Counted from the stretch's first letter, positions 1-6,086 are shown. The stretch: DNA of 8,387 nucleotides from an uncultured Dialister sp. (GCF_900541605.1 NZ_UQKJ01000082.1:1-8387); one strand, 5' to 3'. The notes: a model not told the origin generated them from the letters alone. Made by a program: numbers and translations.

Positions 1-69
1 TCCCATCACCATCTCTCAGCCGTTGGCAGCTCTCTTCTGAGAAGAGAGCCTCCTGCTGAGTCAATGGGA
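1..69. other. Nested inverted repeats, possible structured RNA or part of one
   Basis: Three perfect stems nest inside each other: TCCCAT (1-6) with ATGGGA (64-69), CTCAGC (15-20) with GCTGAG (55-60), and GCTCTCTTC (29-37) with GAAGAGAGC (41-49) around a TGA loop. A competing pairing also exists, because GCAG at 26-29 can pair with CTGC at 53-56 in place of the middle stem. All stems are perfect, so the sequence does not show which strand is transcribed. I do not recognise a known riboswitch, T-box or SRP RNA consensus. The structure touches the window edge and may continue beyond it. It could be an RNA leader of a gene to the left, or another intergenic repeat. Confidence 0.3.
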
Positions 70-97
70 CATTTTAGGGATAGAGTCATCAGGATTC

Positions 98-149
98 CTG
101 TCGCGGCGAAGCCGCTGGTGTCCTCGATCTCGGTCTCGACCTCGATCTC
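98..149 (+). repeat. Composite intergenic repeat: CTGTCGCGGCG box plus CTCGAT hexamer run
   Basis: CTGTCGCGGCG (98-108) runs into a small hairpin GCGGC-GAA-GCCGC (103-115). It is followed at 123-149 by four CTCGAT-like hexamers (CTCGAT, CTCGGT, CTCGAC, CTCGAT) and a partial fifth. The same two modules occur in the same order on the other strand at 5290-5194, upstream of the U32 gene. The 15-base string CGGCGAAGCCGCTGG at 104-118 is repeated exactly at 366-380. No reading frame is supported here. The hexamer run looks like a slippage-prone microsatellite. Confidence 0.75.
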
Positions 150-199
150 ATTTGACGGAGGTTAGCTGATGGGTGCGCCGCAGGCGGATTTGTCTTCAA

Positions 200-247
200 C
201 CTCCCCCATCTATGGGGGAGGTGGCGAGCGCAGCGAGACGGAGGGGG
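200..247 (+). repeat. GC-rich hairpin repeat, left copy
   Basis: A perfect 9-base inverted repeat, CCTCCCCCA (200-208) and TGGGGGAGG (213-221), is followed by the tail TGGCGAGCGCAGCGAGACGG and a G-run ending at 247. The reverse complement of 303-352 has the same layout: a CCTCCCC/GGGGAGG hairpin, then a GC-rich tail ending in GGAGGGG. The two are therefore diverged copies in opposite orientation. Hairpins of this kind, with a GCGAGCGCAGCGAG-like tail, are a familiar type of intergenic repeat in Firmicutes, as I recall it. Confidence 0.7.
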
Positions 248-302
248 TTCTCGCTAAAGTGGCTCTTACCGTTCTCCGCTAAAAGTCCCAGCCGATTCGC
301 TG

Positions 303-352
303 CCACCCCTCCACCGCTGACGCGGTCCCCCTCCCCTCTAAAGAGGGGAGGT
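303..352 (-). repeat. GC-rich hairpin repeat, right copy, inverted
   Basis: A 10-base stem CCTCCCCTCT (330-339) pairs with AGAGGGGAGG (342-351) across a two-base gap. To its left are CCACCCCTCCACCGC and GACGCGGTCCCC, which match the tail of the 200-247 copy in reverse complement. The bases between the two copies (248-300) contain a near-duplicate, GTTCTCGCTAAAGT at 247 and GTTCTCCGCTAAAAGT at 271. The hairpin lies just beyond the mutS2 stop, but on the mutS2 strand no T-run follows it, so it is not a convincing intrinsic terminator. Confidence 0.65.
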
Positions 353-365
353 AGGGGTGTTTTTA

Positions 366-380
366 CGGCGAAGCCGCTGG
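366..380 (+). repeat. 15-base direct repeat, second copy
   Basis: CGGCGAAGCCGCTGG here is identical to 104-118. The two copies flank a 247-base interval that holds the CTCGAT run and the inverted pair of GC-rich hairpin repeats. They could be ends of a non-autonomous element or simply a shared module of the local repeats. Confidence 0.7.
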
Positions 381-382
381 AC

Positions 383-396
383 CTCAACTCTCAACT
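383..396 (+). repeat. CTCAACT heptamer, two tandem copies
   Basis: CTCAACT is repeated twice directly after the 15-base repeat and 7 bases outside the mutS2 stop codon. It resembles the CTCAATTCT repeats at 5462-5494. Confidence 0.55.
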
Positions 397-402
397 CTTT
401 AT

Positions 403-2757
403 TCAGAAGTACACTTCCGTCACGCCGGCGCCGCCGTTGGCGGGGTCTGCTTCGTGGAATTCGGTGACGAAGTTCAGGGTTCTCAGGTAGTCCTGCACCC
501 CCCGCCGGAGGCTGCCGGTGCCTTTGCCGTGGATAATGCGGACTGGGGATACGCCGGCCATGAAGCATTCATTCAGGAAGCGGTCCACTTCCGGAATGGC
601 TTCGTCCACCGTTTTTCCGATGATATTGAGTTCCGTATGCACCGTGGACACGGAGCGGGTCATGGGCGCTTTTTTATGGGCGTAGGGGTTCTTGAAGGCT
701 TCTTTCTTCGGTTTCACTGCCTTGAAGAGATGGTCCGGCGTCACTTTCACCTGGATCAGGCCGCAGCGGACGGTGACCTGGTTACGGCTCACGCTGACGA
801 TGGAACCTTCGCTTTCGATGGTGTCGATGTATACCCAGGTTCCCTTTTTAATGTCTTCCTTGGGCAGCGGATCCCGCCGGTTTTCCCGGCCCGGCACGGT
901 GATGCCGTTCACCCGGCCCCTGACTTCGGAGATCTTGTCCCCCAGCTTTTCCCGGGACAGGGCGCTGGCGTTCTTTTTCAGGTCCTTAATGATGGATTCC
1001 GACTGCACCCGGAGGTCCCGTTTCATGGTTTCCGCCTCTTCCCGGGCCTTTTCGAGGATGCTGTCTTTCCGTTTATAGAATTCATCCCGGGCGGACTCGA
1101 GCTGGTTCTTCAGCTGCTCCGCCTGGGTGAGGGTCTTCATGGTTTCTTCTTTTTCCTTCGCGATTTCCCGGCTCTGCCGGTTCAGCCGTTCCATGACTTC
1201 GTCCATGTTGTGGAGGGGCGATTCATTCTTGAGCTGGATGGCCCGGCCAAGGATTACGTCGGGCATGCCGAAGCGGCGGCAGATATTGAAGGCGTTGCTG
1301 TTCCCCGCCACGCCGATGATGAGGCGGTACGTGGGGGCCAGGGTCTTTTCGTCAAATTCTACGAAGGCATTCTGGATGCCCCTTGTTTCATAGGCCAGTT
1401 TCTTCATTTCGCTGAAATGGGAGGTAATGATGGCGGGTGCCCCCTTCATCTGGAGGTATTCCGTCACCGACTGGGCCAGGGCCGCCCCTTCCACAGGGTC
1501 CGTACCGGAGCCCAGTTCGTCCAGCAGTACCAGATCCTTTTCCCCCACCGTGGGCAGGAAGGAAACGAGCTGGGTAATGTAGCTGGAGAAGGTGGACAGG
1601 TTATCCTGGATGCTCTGTTCATCGCCGATGATGGCATAAATATGGTCGTACACCGGAAGGCTGGATCCCTCGGCAGCCGGAATGAAAAGGCCCGACTGAT
1701 TCATGAGGGAAAGGAGGCCCGCCGTCTTGATGGCGATGGTCTTGCCGCCGGCGTTGGAGCCGGTGATGATGAGAATATTAAATATCTTCCCCAATGTCAT
1801 AGACACCGGCACCACTTTATCCGCCGGAATCAGGGGATGCCTTGCTTTCCGGAGGTCCAGTACCTGTCCCCGGGACCGCTGTGCCTTCACCGCTTTCATG
1901 GACAGGGCCAGTTTGGCCCGGGCGAAGATGAATTCCAGTTCCGTAGCCAGGTGGCAGTTATTTCTCGTCACTTCCACGGTCTTCTTCACTTCTTCCGTAA
2001 GGTCCTGGAGGATTTCCTGGATTTCCTGTTTCTCCGCCGCCGTCATTTCGGCCAGGTCGTTATTCAGCTCCACGGACACCATGGGTTCCATGAACAGGGT
2101 CTGCCCTGTGGAGGACCGGTCATGGACGATGCCGGAGAACTTGTACCGGTACTCTTCCTTTACCGGCACCACGTACCGGCCATTCCGCTGGGTAATGATG
2201 GCATCCTGCAGGTAGGGCGCCATGTCCTTGTCCTGGAGGATGTGCTGGAAGGAGCGGCGGATGCGGGACTTCACGGTCTCCTTCTGGGTCCGGATGCGGG
2301 ACAGCTTCAGGGAGGCACTGTCCTTCACTTCCCCATGGTCGTCAAAGACCCGGTGAATCCGGTCAATCAGGCTGTCCTGGGGCACGATGAGGGCGGACAG
2401 TTCTTCCAGGGCGGGATACAGGAGATGCTTCTCCCCTTCGAAATAGTGGTGCATCTTTTTATAGGTGTCCAGGGAATTCGCCAGGTCCAGGAATTCCTTC
2501 GCCGAAAGGACGCTGTCCTTTTCCGCCTTTTTCAGGAGGGGCCGGATATCGTAGGTCTCTCCCAGGGGCGTGGTGATTTCCTTCTCCAGGAGCACCGAAG
2601 CTTCGTCCGTTTCTTCCAGGCTCTTTTCCACCACCTCCGGCACATAGGAAGGGGTGAGATGAAGGGCCCGCTCTTTGGCCAGGGTAGACGGCGCCAGGTC
2701 CGCCAGTTTTTCCCGAATCTTATCAAATTCCAGTATTTCCAGTATATCTTTTTCCAT
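403..2757 (-). CDS. mutS2: MutS2 family ATPase/nuclease with KOW and Smr domains
   Basis: This 784-residue protein has the full length of Firmicutes MutS2. Visible parts are a core and clamp region (about 1-300), the ATPase (about 300-500) with Walker A GSNAGGKT (333-340), STFSSY (388-393) and Walker B LVLLDELGSGTDP (409-421), a charged coiled coil (about 515-610), a KOW-like segment (about 635-680) and a C-terminal Smr domain (about 705-784) with HGKGTG (743-748). The MutS mismatch-reading domain is absent. Known family roles are suppression of homologous recombination and, in Bacillus subtilis, rescue of collided ribosomes. Which applies here is not visible. The usual Smr motif LDLRG reads LNIIG (710-714). 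The ATG overlaps the TAA of the U32 gene as TAATG and has AGAGGAGT (2764-2771) before it, so the two are probably translationally coupled. The stop is TGA. Confidence 0.95.
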   Translation of the reverse strand: MEKDILEILEFDKIREKLADLAPSTLAKERALHLTPSYVPEVVEKSLEETDEASVLLEKEITTPLGETYDIRPLLKKAEKDSVLSAKEFLDLANSLDTYKKMHHYFEGEKHLLYPALEELSALIVPQDSLIDRIHRVFDDHGEVKDSASLKLSRIRTQKETVKSRIRRSFQHILQDKDMAPYLQDAIITQRNGRYVVPVKEEYRYKFSGIVHDRSSTGQTLFMEPMVSVELNNDLAEMTAAEKQEIQEILQDLTEEVKKTVEVTRNNCHLATELEFIFARAKLALSMKAVKAQRSRGQVLDLRKARHPLIPADKVVPVSMTLGKIFNILIITGSNAGGKTIAIKTAGLLSLMNQSGLFIPAAEGSSLPVYDHIYAIIGDEQSIQDNLSTFSSYITQLVSFLPTVGEKDLVLLDELGSGTDPVEGAALAQSVTEYLQMKGAPAIITSHFSEMKKLAYETRGIQNAFVEFDEKTLAPTYRLIIGVAGNSNAFNICRRFGMPDVILGRAIQLKNESPLHNMDEVMERLNRQSREIAKEKEETMKTLTQAEQLKNQLESARDEFYKRKDSILEKAREEAETMKRDLRVQSESIIKDLKKNASALSREKLGDKISEVRGRVNGITVPGRENRRDPLPKEDIKKGTWVYIDTIESEGSIVSVSRNQVTVRCGLIQVKVTPDHLFKAVKPKKEAFKNPYAHKKAPMTRSVSTVHTELNIIGKTVDEAIPEVDRFLNECFMAGVSPVRIIHGKGTGSLRRGVQDYLRTLNFVTEFHEADPANGGAGVTEVYF

Positions 2758-5171
2758 TACATGACTCCTCTGAAGAAGTGGCCCCTTGTGACATCCTTTT
2801 CTTCATCCGGTGCCGGAGCCTTTCTTTTACCTTCCAGTATGTCTATCGTTTCACGAACCAGGGGTTCTATATTTTTATCTTCGCTGCGCAGGTCCATGAC
2901 CAGCCCCGTAAGGCCGCTCTTTACCAGGCGGTCCAGGTAGGGCCTCATGGAGAGGACGCTGCTGTTTAAAATGTGCATGTGGCACCATTCGTCAGTCCGC
3001 ACAGGGAAACGGCGTCCCTTTTCATCTTCCAGGAAATAGCGCCGTTCCATGCAGTACCCGGGGCAGTGGTTCTTGTCCACCTCTCCCATGGCGGCGTTGA
3101 TGGCGCAGTATTCGGACACCATCATTTCCGTGCGGCCGTAAACCAGGGCCCACAGGGGAATGGCCGCCTTTTTCGCCATGTCCCGGATCTGGGGCAGCGT
3201 GGCCTCTTCGGAGACCATGGCGCCGCTCATGCCCCACTTTTCTATTTCCCCCACGGCGGGGCTGTTGAAGAGGTTGAAGGAGGTGCCGGCAATGAGGGGA
3301 ATCGAGATTCCCTTCTGCGAGAGCACTTCCAGCACCCCCGGGTATTCCGCCATGAGGCCGTCAGGCTTGAGGGAGGCCAGTTCTTCCAGGATCCGGTCTT
3401 CCTTTTCCCTGTTCTTTTCCCGCACCACCCGGGGCAGGGCGAAATAGAGGGCGCAGCCCTTTTCTCTTGCAAAGGACAGGGCCTTTTCGTACTCCTCTTT
3501 CCGGACAGGCCGGTGGTCGTAGGATTCACCGCCGAAAATAAAGGCCCGAGAGCCCCCTTCGTACCCCTCTTCCAGCTGGCCCAGGGAATTGGTACGGACA
3601 ATGACATGGGGCTTTTCTTCTCCCGAAAGATGGACTCTTTCAAAGGGATGGAATGTGACCTTTCCCTGGGCCGGGATGGCCGCTTCCTCTCCCTCTGCCC
3701 GAAGGGTGGTCATCCTGTCCACCGCCTCCTGGCGCATGTGGTTCAGGAGGCTCTTGGGCACCATGCAGCCTTCATTATGGATGTCCGAAGAAACGAGGGT
3801 GTACCAGGTATTTCCCAGGCGGGAGAGCTGCTTTCTGATATCCTCTTCCGAAGTGACCCGGGACTCCGCTTTTTCCGCCACGTACTCCGATGCCAGGGAT
3901 ACTTCATGGCCTTCGTCGTCTTTCACCGTAAGGGACAGGCTTTCCCCGGGGCGGGCCTCAAAACGGGCGTGGAGGGGAATCTTATGGGCCAGGTCCTTCA
4001 TGGAGAGCGGCCGTTCTTCCTTTTCCAGCACCCAGTACACATGGCCCCCTTCTGCGGGCCGTTCTTTCCAGAATACCTTATAGCTCCCATCCCTTTGTTT
4101 CCGCACATCACTGGCGGAAACAAAGGCGATGGTCTTTTTCTTCGTGTCGTAGGAAAGGCCGGTCACTTTCCCCTCGGGCACCGGGAAAGACGGACGGAAG
4201 AGGAACGTGGTCCCCCGGATGTCTTCGGCCTTTCCTGCATCGACCCCATGGTTGCCGGGAGCCAGGGCCGTAATCATGTGGCCGCCGATGTGGTCATCCA
4301 GGTAGGACGAAGCGTAGCCCCGGTTGAACTCCTCTTCCAGGGAAAGGACCAGGGGCTCCGTGGACAGGGACCGCCCTGCCTCGGCGGCATCGATGGCCTT
4401 TCGATAGAGGGATACCGTATTGTACACGTATTCCGGGCTCTTCATGCGGCCTTCCACCTTCAGGGAAGTGACGCCGGCTTCCAGAAAATCGGAAATACGG
4501 CTGATGCCGATCATGTCTTTCAGGGAAAGAATGTAATTTCCTTTGTGGTTCCATACTTTATGATTTTCGTCCACCAGATGGTAAGGCATGCGGCAGGGCT
4601 GGGCACAGGCGCCCCGGTTTCCGCTGCGGCCGCCGATGAAGCTGGACATGAGGCACTGGCCGGAATAGCAGACGCAGAGAGCCCCATGGACGAAGACTTC
4701 GATTTCCACTCCCGCCTTGTCCACAATGTTCCTGATTTCCGGAAGGGACAGTTCCCGGGACAGCACCACCCGCTGGAAGCCCTGGGATTTCATGAACAGG
4801 GCGCCGTCCAGGTTGGAAATGGTCATCTGGGTGCTGGCATGGAGGGGAATGGACGGAGCCAGCTGCCGCACCAGGGATACCACGCCGAAGTCCTGCAGCA
4901 GGAGGCCATCGATGGGAAGGGATTCCAGAAAAGAAAGGTATTCCCGGAGAGATCCCATTTCCACATCGCCGATGAGGGTATTCAGGGTCACGTACACCGC
5001 CGCCCCGTGGAGATGGGCTTCCCGGACAGCATCCTTCAGTTCGTCATTGGAAAAGTTGCCCGCAAACTTCCGGGCGCTGAAGAGCTTGCCCCCAAGGTAA
5101 ACCGCATCAGCCCCGGCGTCCAGGGCCGCTCTCAGATGAACCGGTGATCCGGCGGGTGCCAGTAATTCCAT
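2757..5171 (-). CDS. Long U32 family protein (RlhA-like), duplicated U32 domains
   Basis: This 804-residue protein is called peptidase U32/collagenase-like in older annotation. Characterised relatives (RlhA, TrhP, UbiU/UbiV) are instead iron-sulfur proteins that hydroxylate 23S rRNA, tRNA or ubiquinone precursors, and RlhA-type rRNA hydroxylation is the best guess because of the middle domain. The U32 signature runs from E158 to S176 (EVFVHGALC, then GQC and S), with Cys166, Cys173, Cys189 and Cys193 as probable cluster ligands. A DUF3656-like middle domain covers about 385-500. Residues 525-780 repeat the U32 fold with Cys689, Cys703, Cys707 and Cys730. No signal peptide is seen, so it should be cytoplasmic. 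AGGAGGT (5177-5183) lies 5 bases before the ATG. It is the first gene of an operon with mutS2. The exact substrate is unknown. Confidence 0.85.
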   Translation of the reverse strand: MELLAPAGSPVHLRAALDAGADAVYLGGKLFSARKFAGNFSNDELKDAVREAHLHGAAVYVTLNTLIGDVEMGSLREYLSFLESLPIDGLLLQDFGVVSLVRQLAPSIPLHASTQMTISNLDGALFMKSQGFQRVVLSRELSLPEIRNIVDKAGVEIEVFVHGALCVCYSGQCLMSSFIGGRSGNRGACAQPCRMPYHLVDENHKVWNHKGNYILSLKDMIGISRISDFLEAGVTSLKVEGRMKSPEYVYNTVSLYRKAIDAAEAGRSLSTEPLVLSLEEEFNRGYASSYLDDHIGGHMITALAPGNHGVDAGKAEDIRGTTFLFRPSFPVPEGKVTGLSYDTKKKTIAFVSASDVRKQRDGSYKVFWKERPAEGGHVYWVLEKEERPLSMKDLAHKIPLHARFEARPGESLSLTVKDDEGHEVSLASEYVAEKAESRVTSEEDIRKQLSRLGNTWYTLVSSDIHNEGCMVPKSLLNHMRQEAVDRMTTLRAEGEEAAIPAQGKVTFHPFERVHLSGEEKPHVIVRTNSLGQLEEGYEGGSRAFIFGGESYDHRPVRKEEYEKALSFAREKGCALYFALPRVVREKNREKEDRILEELASLKPDGLMAEYPGVLEVLSQKGISIPLIAGTSFNLFNSPAVGEIEKWGMSGAMVSEEATLPQIRDMAKKAAIPLWALVYGRTEMMVSEYCAINAAMGEVDKNHCPGYCMERRYFLEDEKGRRFPVRTDEWCHMHILNSSVLSMRPYLDRLVKSGLTGLVMDLRSEDKNIEPLVRETIDILEGKRKAPAPDEEKDVTRGHFFRGVM

Positions 5172-5193
5172 GATGTACCTCCTGTAGGAAAAA

Positions 5194-5306
5194 GATCGAG
5201 ATCGAGATTGAGATTGAGATCGAGGGGATAGGGCCGGAGGCCCTGAAAAATGAGGAGTGAGGAATGAGGAGTGATGGTGCGCCGCGACAGAATAATTGGG
5301 CGGCGC
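5194..5306 (-). repeat. Composite repeat, inverted relative of 98-149
   Basis: Read on the minus strand this holds, in order: a GCGGCGC/GCGCCGC inverted repeat (5300-5306 with 5279-5285), the CTGTCGCGGCG box (5290-5280), heptamers (5271-5251), a small hairpin with arms AGGGCC (5230-5235) and GGCCCT (5239-5244), and a hexamer run (5224-5194) of GATCGA/GATTGA units, five copies on the plus strand. The box and the hexamer run match 98-149 in the same order. The run ends only about 10 bases before the ribosome binding site of the U32 gene, so it lies in that gene's leader if transcription starts upstream. Confidence 0.7.
5251..5271 (+). repeat. TGAGGAG/TGAGGAA heptamer, three tandem copies
   Basis: TGAGGAG, TGAGGAA and TGAGGAG follow without gaps, with a degenerate fourth unit (TGATGGT) to 5278. 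This is a short tandem repeat within the composite repeat region. Confidence 0.7.
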
Positions 5307-5317
5307 TAGCTTAGATT

Positions 5318-5334
5318 CAGCTTACAGCTTTCAG
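5318..5334 (+). repeat. CAGCTTW heptamer, two copies and a part
   Basis: CAGCTTA, CAGCTTT and CAG are in tandem, with a further AGCTTAGATT on the left that looks like a diverged unit. It belongs to the repeat-rich leader of the U32 gene. Confidence 0.5.
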
Positions 5335-5403
5335 AAAGCAAGTTCCTTCACGGCGAAAAATTATTGAAAAGGTACAGGCTCCCGGTGAGATATTTCCTGC
5401 CCA

Positions 5404-5428
5404 CGCAGCCCTTTATAGAAGGGCCGCG
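5404..5428 (-). other. Strong hairpin in the leader of the U32-mutS2 operon
   Basis: A 10-pair stem is formed by 5404-5413 and 5419-5428 around a 5-base loop. On the minus-strand RNA (CGCGGCCCTT with AAGGGCTGCG) every position pairs, one as G-U. On the plus strand that position would be an A-C mismatch, so the stem fits an RNA made from the minus strand. No T-run follows, so it is not a terminator. A second possible stem (CTGCGGC with GCCGCGG in minus sense) lies just upstream and partly competes with it. No known riboswitch consensus is recognised. Confidence 0.45.
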
Positions 5429-5461
5429 GCCAAACCGCAGGATGGATTGCCGCAGCCACGG

Positions 5462-5494
5462 AATCTCAATTCTCTTTCCTCAAATCTCAATTCT
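5462..5494 (+). repeat. AATCTCAATTCT 12-base direct repeat
   Basis: AATCTCAATTCT occurs at 5462-5473 and again at 5483-5494, 21 bases apart. It resembles the CTCAACT heptamers at 383-396 and the GATTGAGATTGAG part of the hexamer run at 5194-5224. Confidence 0.6.
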
Positions 5495-5514
5495 ATTTTT
5501 TAGCAATCCCAATC

Positions 5515-5543
5515 ATTATAAAATAAAAAAGGGAGACATTCAA
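5515..5543 (-). promoter_or_regulatory. Candidate promoter for the U32-mutS2 operon, overlapping the upstream terminator
   Basis: On the minus strand TTGAAT (5543-5538) is followed after exactly 17 bases by a perfect TATAAT (5520-5515). The -35 match is 4 of 6. The -35 box sits in the 3' arm of the terminator that ends the htpX-ndk-adenosyltransferase operon, and the spacer contains its T-run. A start near 5508 would give a leader of about 340 bases before the U32 gene. Part of the match is owed to the AT-rich terminator sequence, which lowers confidence. Confidence 0.5.
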
Positions 5544-5560
5544 TGTCTTGAATATCTCCC
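5521..5560 (-). terminator. Rho-independent terminator of the htpX-ndk-adenosyltransferase operon
   Basis: On the minus strand GGGAGATATTCAA (5560-5548) pairs with TTGAATGTCTCCC (5543-5531) around the four-base loop GACA. This gives 13 pairs, one of them U-G, followed at once by six T and then ATTT. The stem starts 16 bases after the adenosyltransferase stop. This is a textbook intrinsic terminator, and only the minus strand has the T-run. Confidence 0.93.
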
Positions 5561-5576
5561 AAAAGATCGAAATGAA

Positions 5577-6080
5577 TTATTTCACTTCAGCCTCGTAACG
5601 GGCCAGGGTAAAGCAGAGGTCGGAGAGCCGGTTCAGGTAGCGGATATCCACTTCATGAACATCTTCGGTCTCGGCGAGGCGCCACATGTTTCTTTCGGCC
5701 CGGCGCACCACGGTGCGGGCTACGTCGAGGAAGGAGGAACTCTGGGTATCGCCGGGGACCAGGAAATGGTCCAGGGGCGTCAGGGATTCGGTGTACTTAT
5801 CGATGATGTGTTCCAGGTTCGTCACATGGTCCGCCGTAATGTTCGGTTCCTTGCCAACGCTGGCCACATCAGCCATGAGAAGCCACAGTTCCTTCTGAAG
5901 TTTATAAATCGTTTCTTTCACATTGTCATGAACTGCAAAAGCACGGGCTTCGCCCAGAACGGAATCTGCTTCATCTACGGTGCCGTAGGTTTCGACACGA
6001 AGACTTCCTTTAGATACCCTCTCGCCGGTGTAGAGGCTTGTCTTGCCCCTGTCGCCGGTACGTGTATATACCTTTGCCAT
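5577..6080 (-). CDS. PduO-type cob(I)alamin adenosyltransferase
   Basis: This enzyme moves the adenosyl group of ATP to cob(I)alamin, making adenosylcobalamin in the cytoplasm. The 167-residue protein has the PduO/MMAB layout: VYTRTGDRGKTSLYTG (4-19) for ATP binding, YGTVDEADSVLG (32-43), FLVPGDTQ (106-113) at the cobalamin pocket, the arginine-rich ARTVVRRAER (121-130) of the active site, and YLNRLSDLCFTLAR (148-161). The family's usual PGG is PGD here. I chose the ATG at 6080 because AAGGTG lies 6 bases before it and MAKVYTRTGD is the usual family N-terminus. A GTG at 6089 would add three residues but would lie inside that ribosome binding site. The gene sits 10 bases after ndk as the last gene of the operon. 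No other cobalamin gene is in the window, so it may serve salvage of corrinoids for an AdoCbl enzyme encoded elsewhere. Confidence 0.92.
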   Translation of the reverse strand: MAKVYTRTGDRGKTSLYTGERVSKGSLRVETYGTVDEADSVLGEARAFAVHDNVKETIYKLQKELWLLMADVASVGKEPNITADHVTNLEHIIDKYTESLTPLDHFLVPGDTQSSSFLDVARTVVRRAERNMWRLAETEDVHEVDIRYLNRLSDLCFTLARYEAEVK

Positions 6081-6086
6081 GACAGT

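Noticed and set aside
169..282. 37-codon frame with GGAGGT six bases before an ATG
   Set aside because: The ribosome-site spacing is good, but the frame runs straight through the GC-rich hairpin repeat and encodes nothing recognisable. The site match is likely chance.
330..360. Intrinsic terminator for mutS2 at the 330-351 hairpin
   Set aside because: The T-run (GTGTTTTTA) lies on the plus-strand side only. On the mutS2 strand the hairpin is followed by G and C. No plus-strand gene needs it.
1..402. CRISPR array or insertion sequence
   Set aside because: Repeats are short, directly adjacent or inverted, with no regular unique spacers and no transposase frame.
173..490. 105-codon plus-strand frame over the left intergenic region
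   Set aside because: It translates repeats and then the antisense of the mutS2 end. The product is low-complexity and unlike any family I know.
454..2940. 828-codon open frame on the plus strand, antisense to mutS2
   Set aside because: It is a shadow of mutS2 caused by its codon bias. It has no family resemblance, its composition is odd (very rich in His, Phe, Gly and Gln) and it runs across the mutS2/U32 junction.
2973..5147. 724-codon open frame on the plus strand, antisense to the U32 gene
   Set aside because: It has the same mirror effect as the antisense frame over mutS2, with no recognisable motif and no sign of its own promoter or ribosome site.
5379..5460. Cobalamin riboswitch or other known riboswitch before the U32 gene
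   Set aside because: I looked for conserved cores such as GCCACTG, the TPP, SAM-I and glycine motifs and the T-box sequence, on both strands, and found none.
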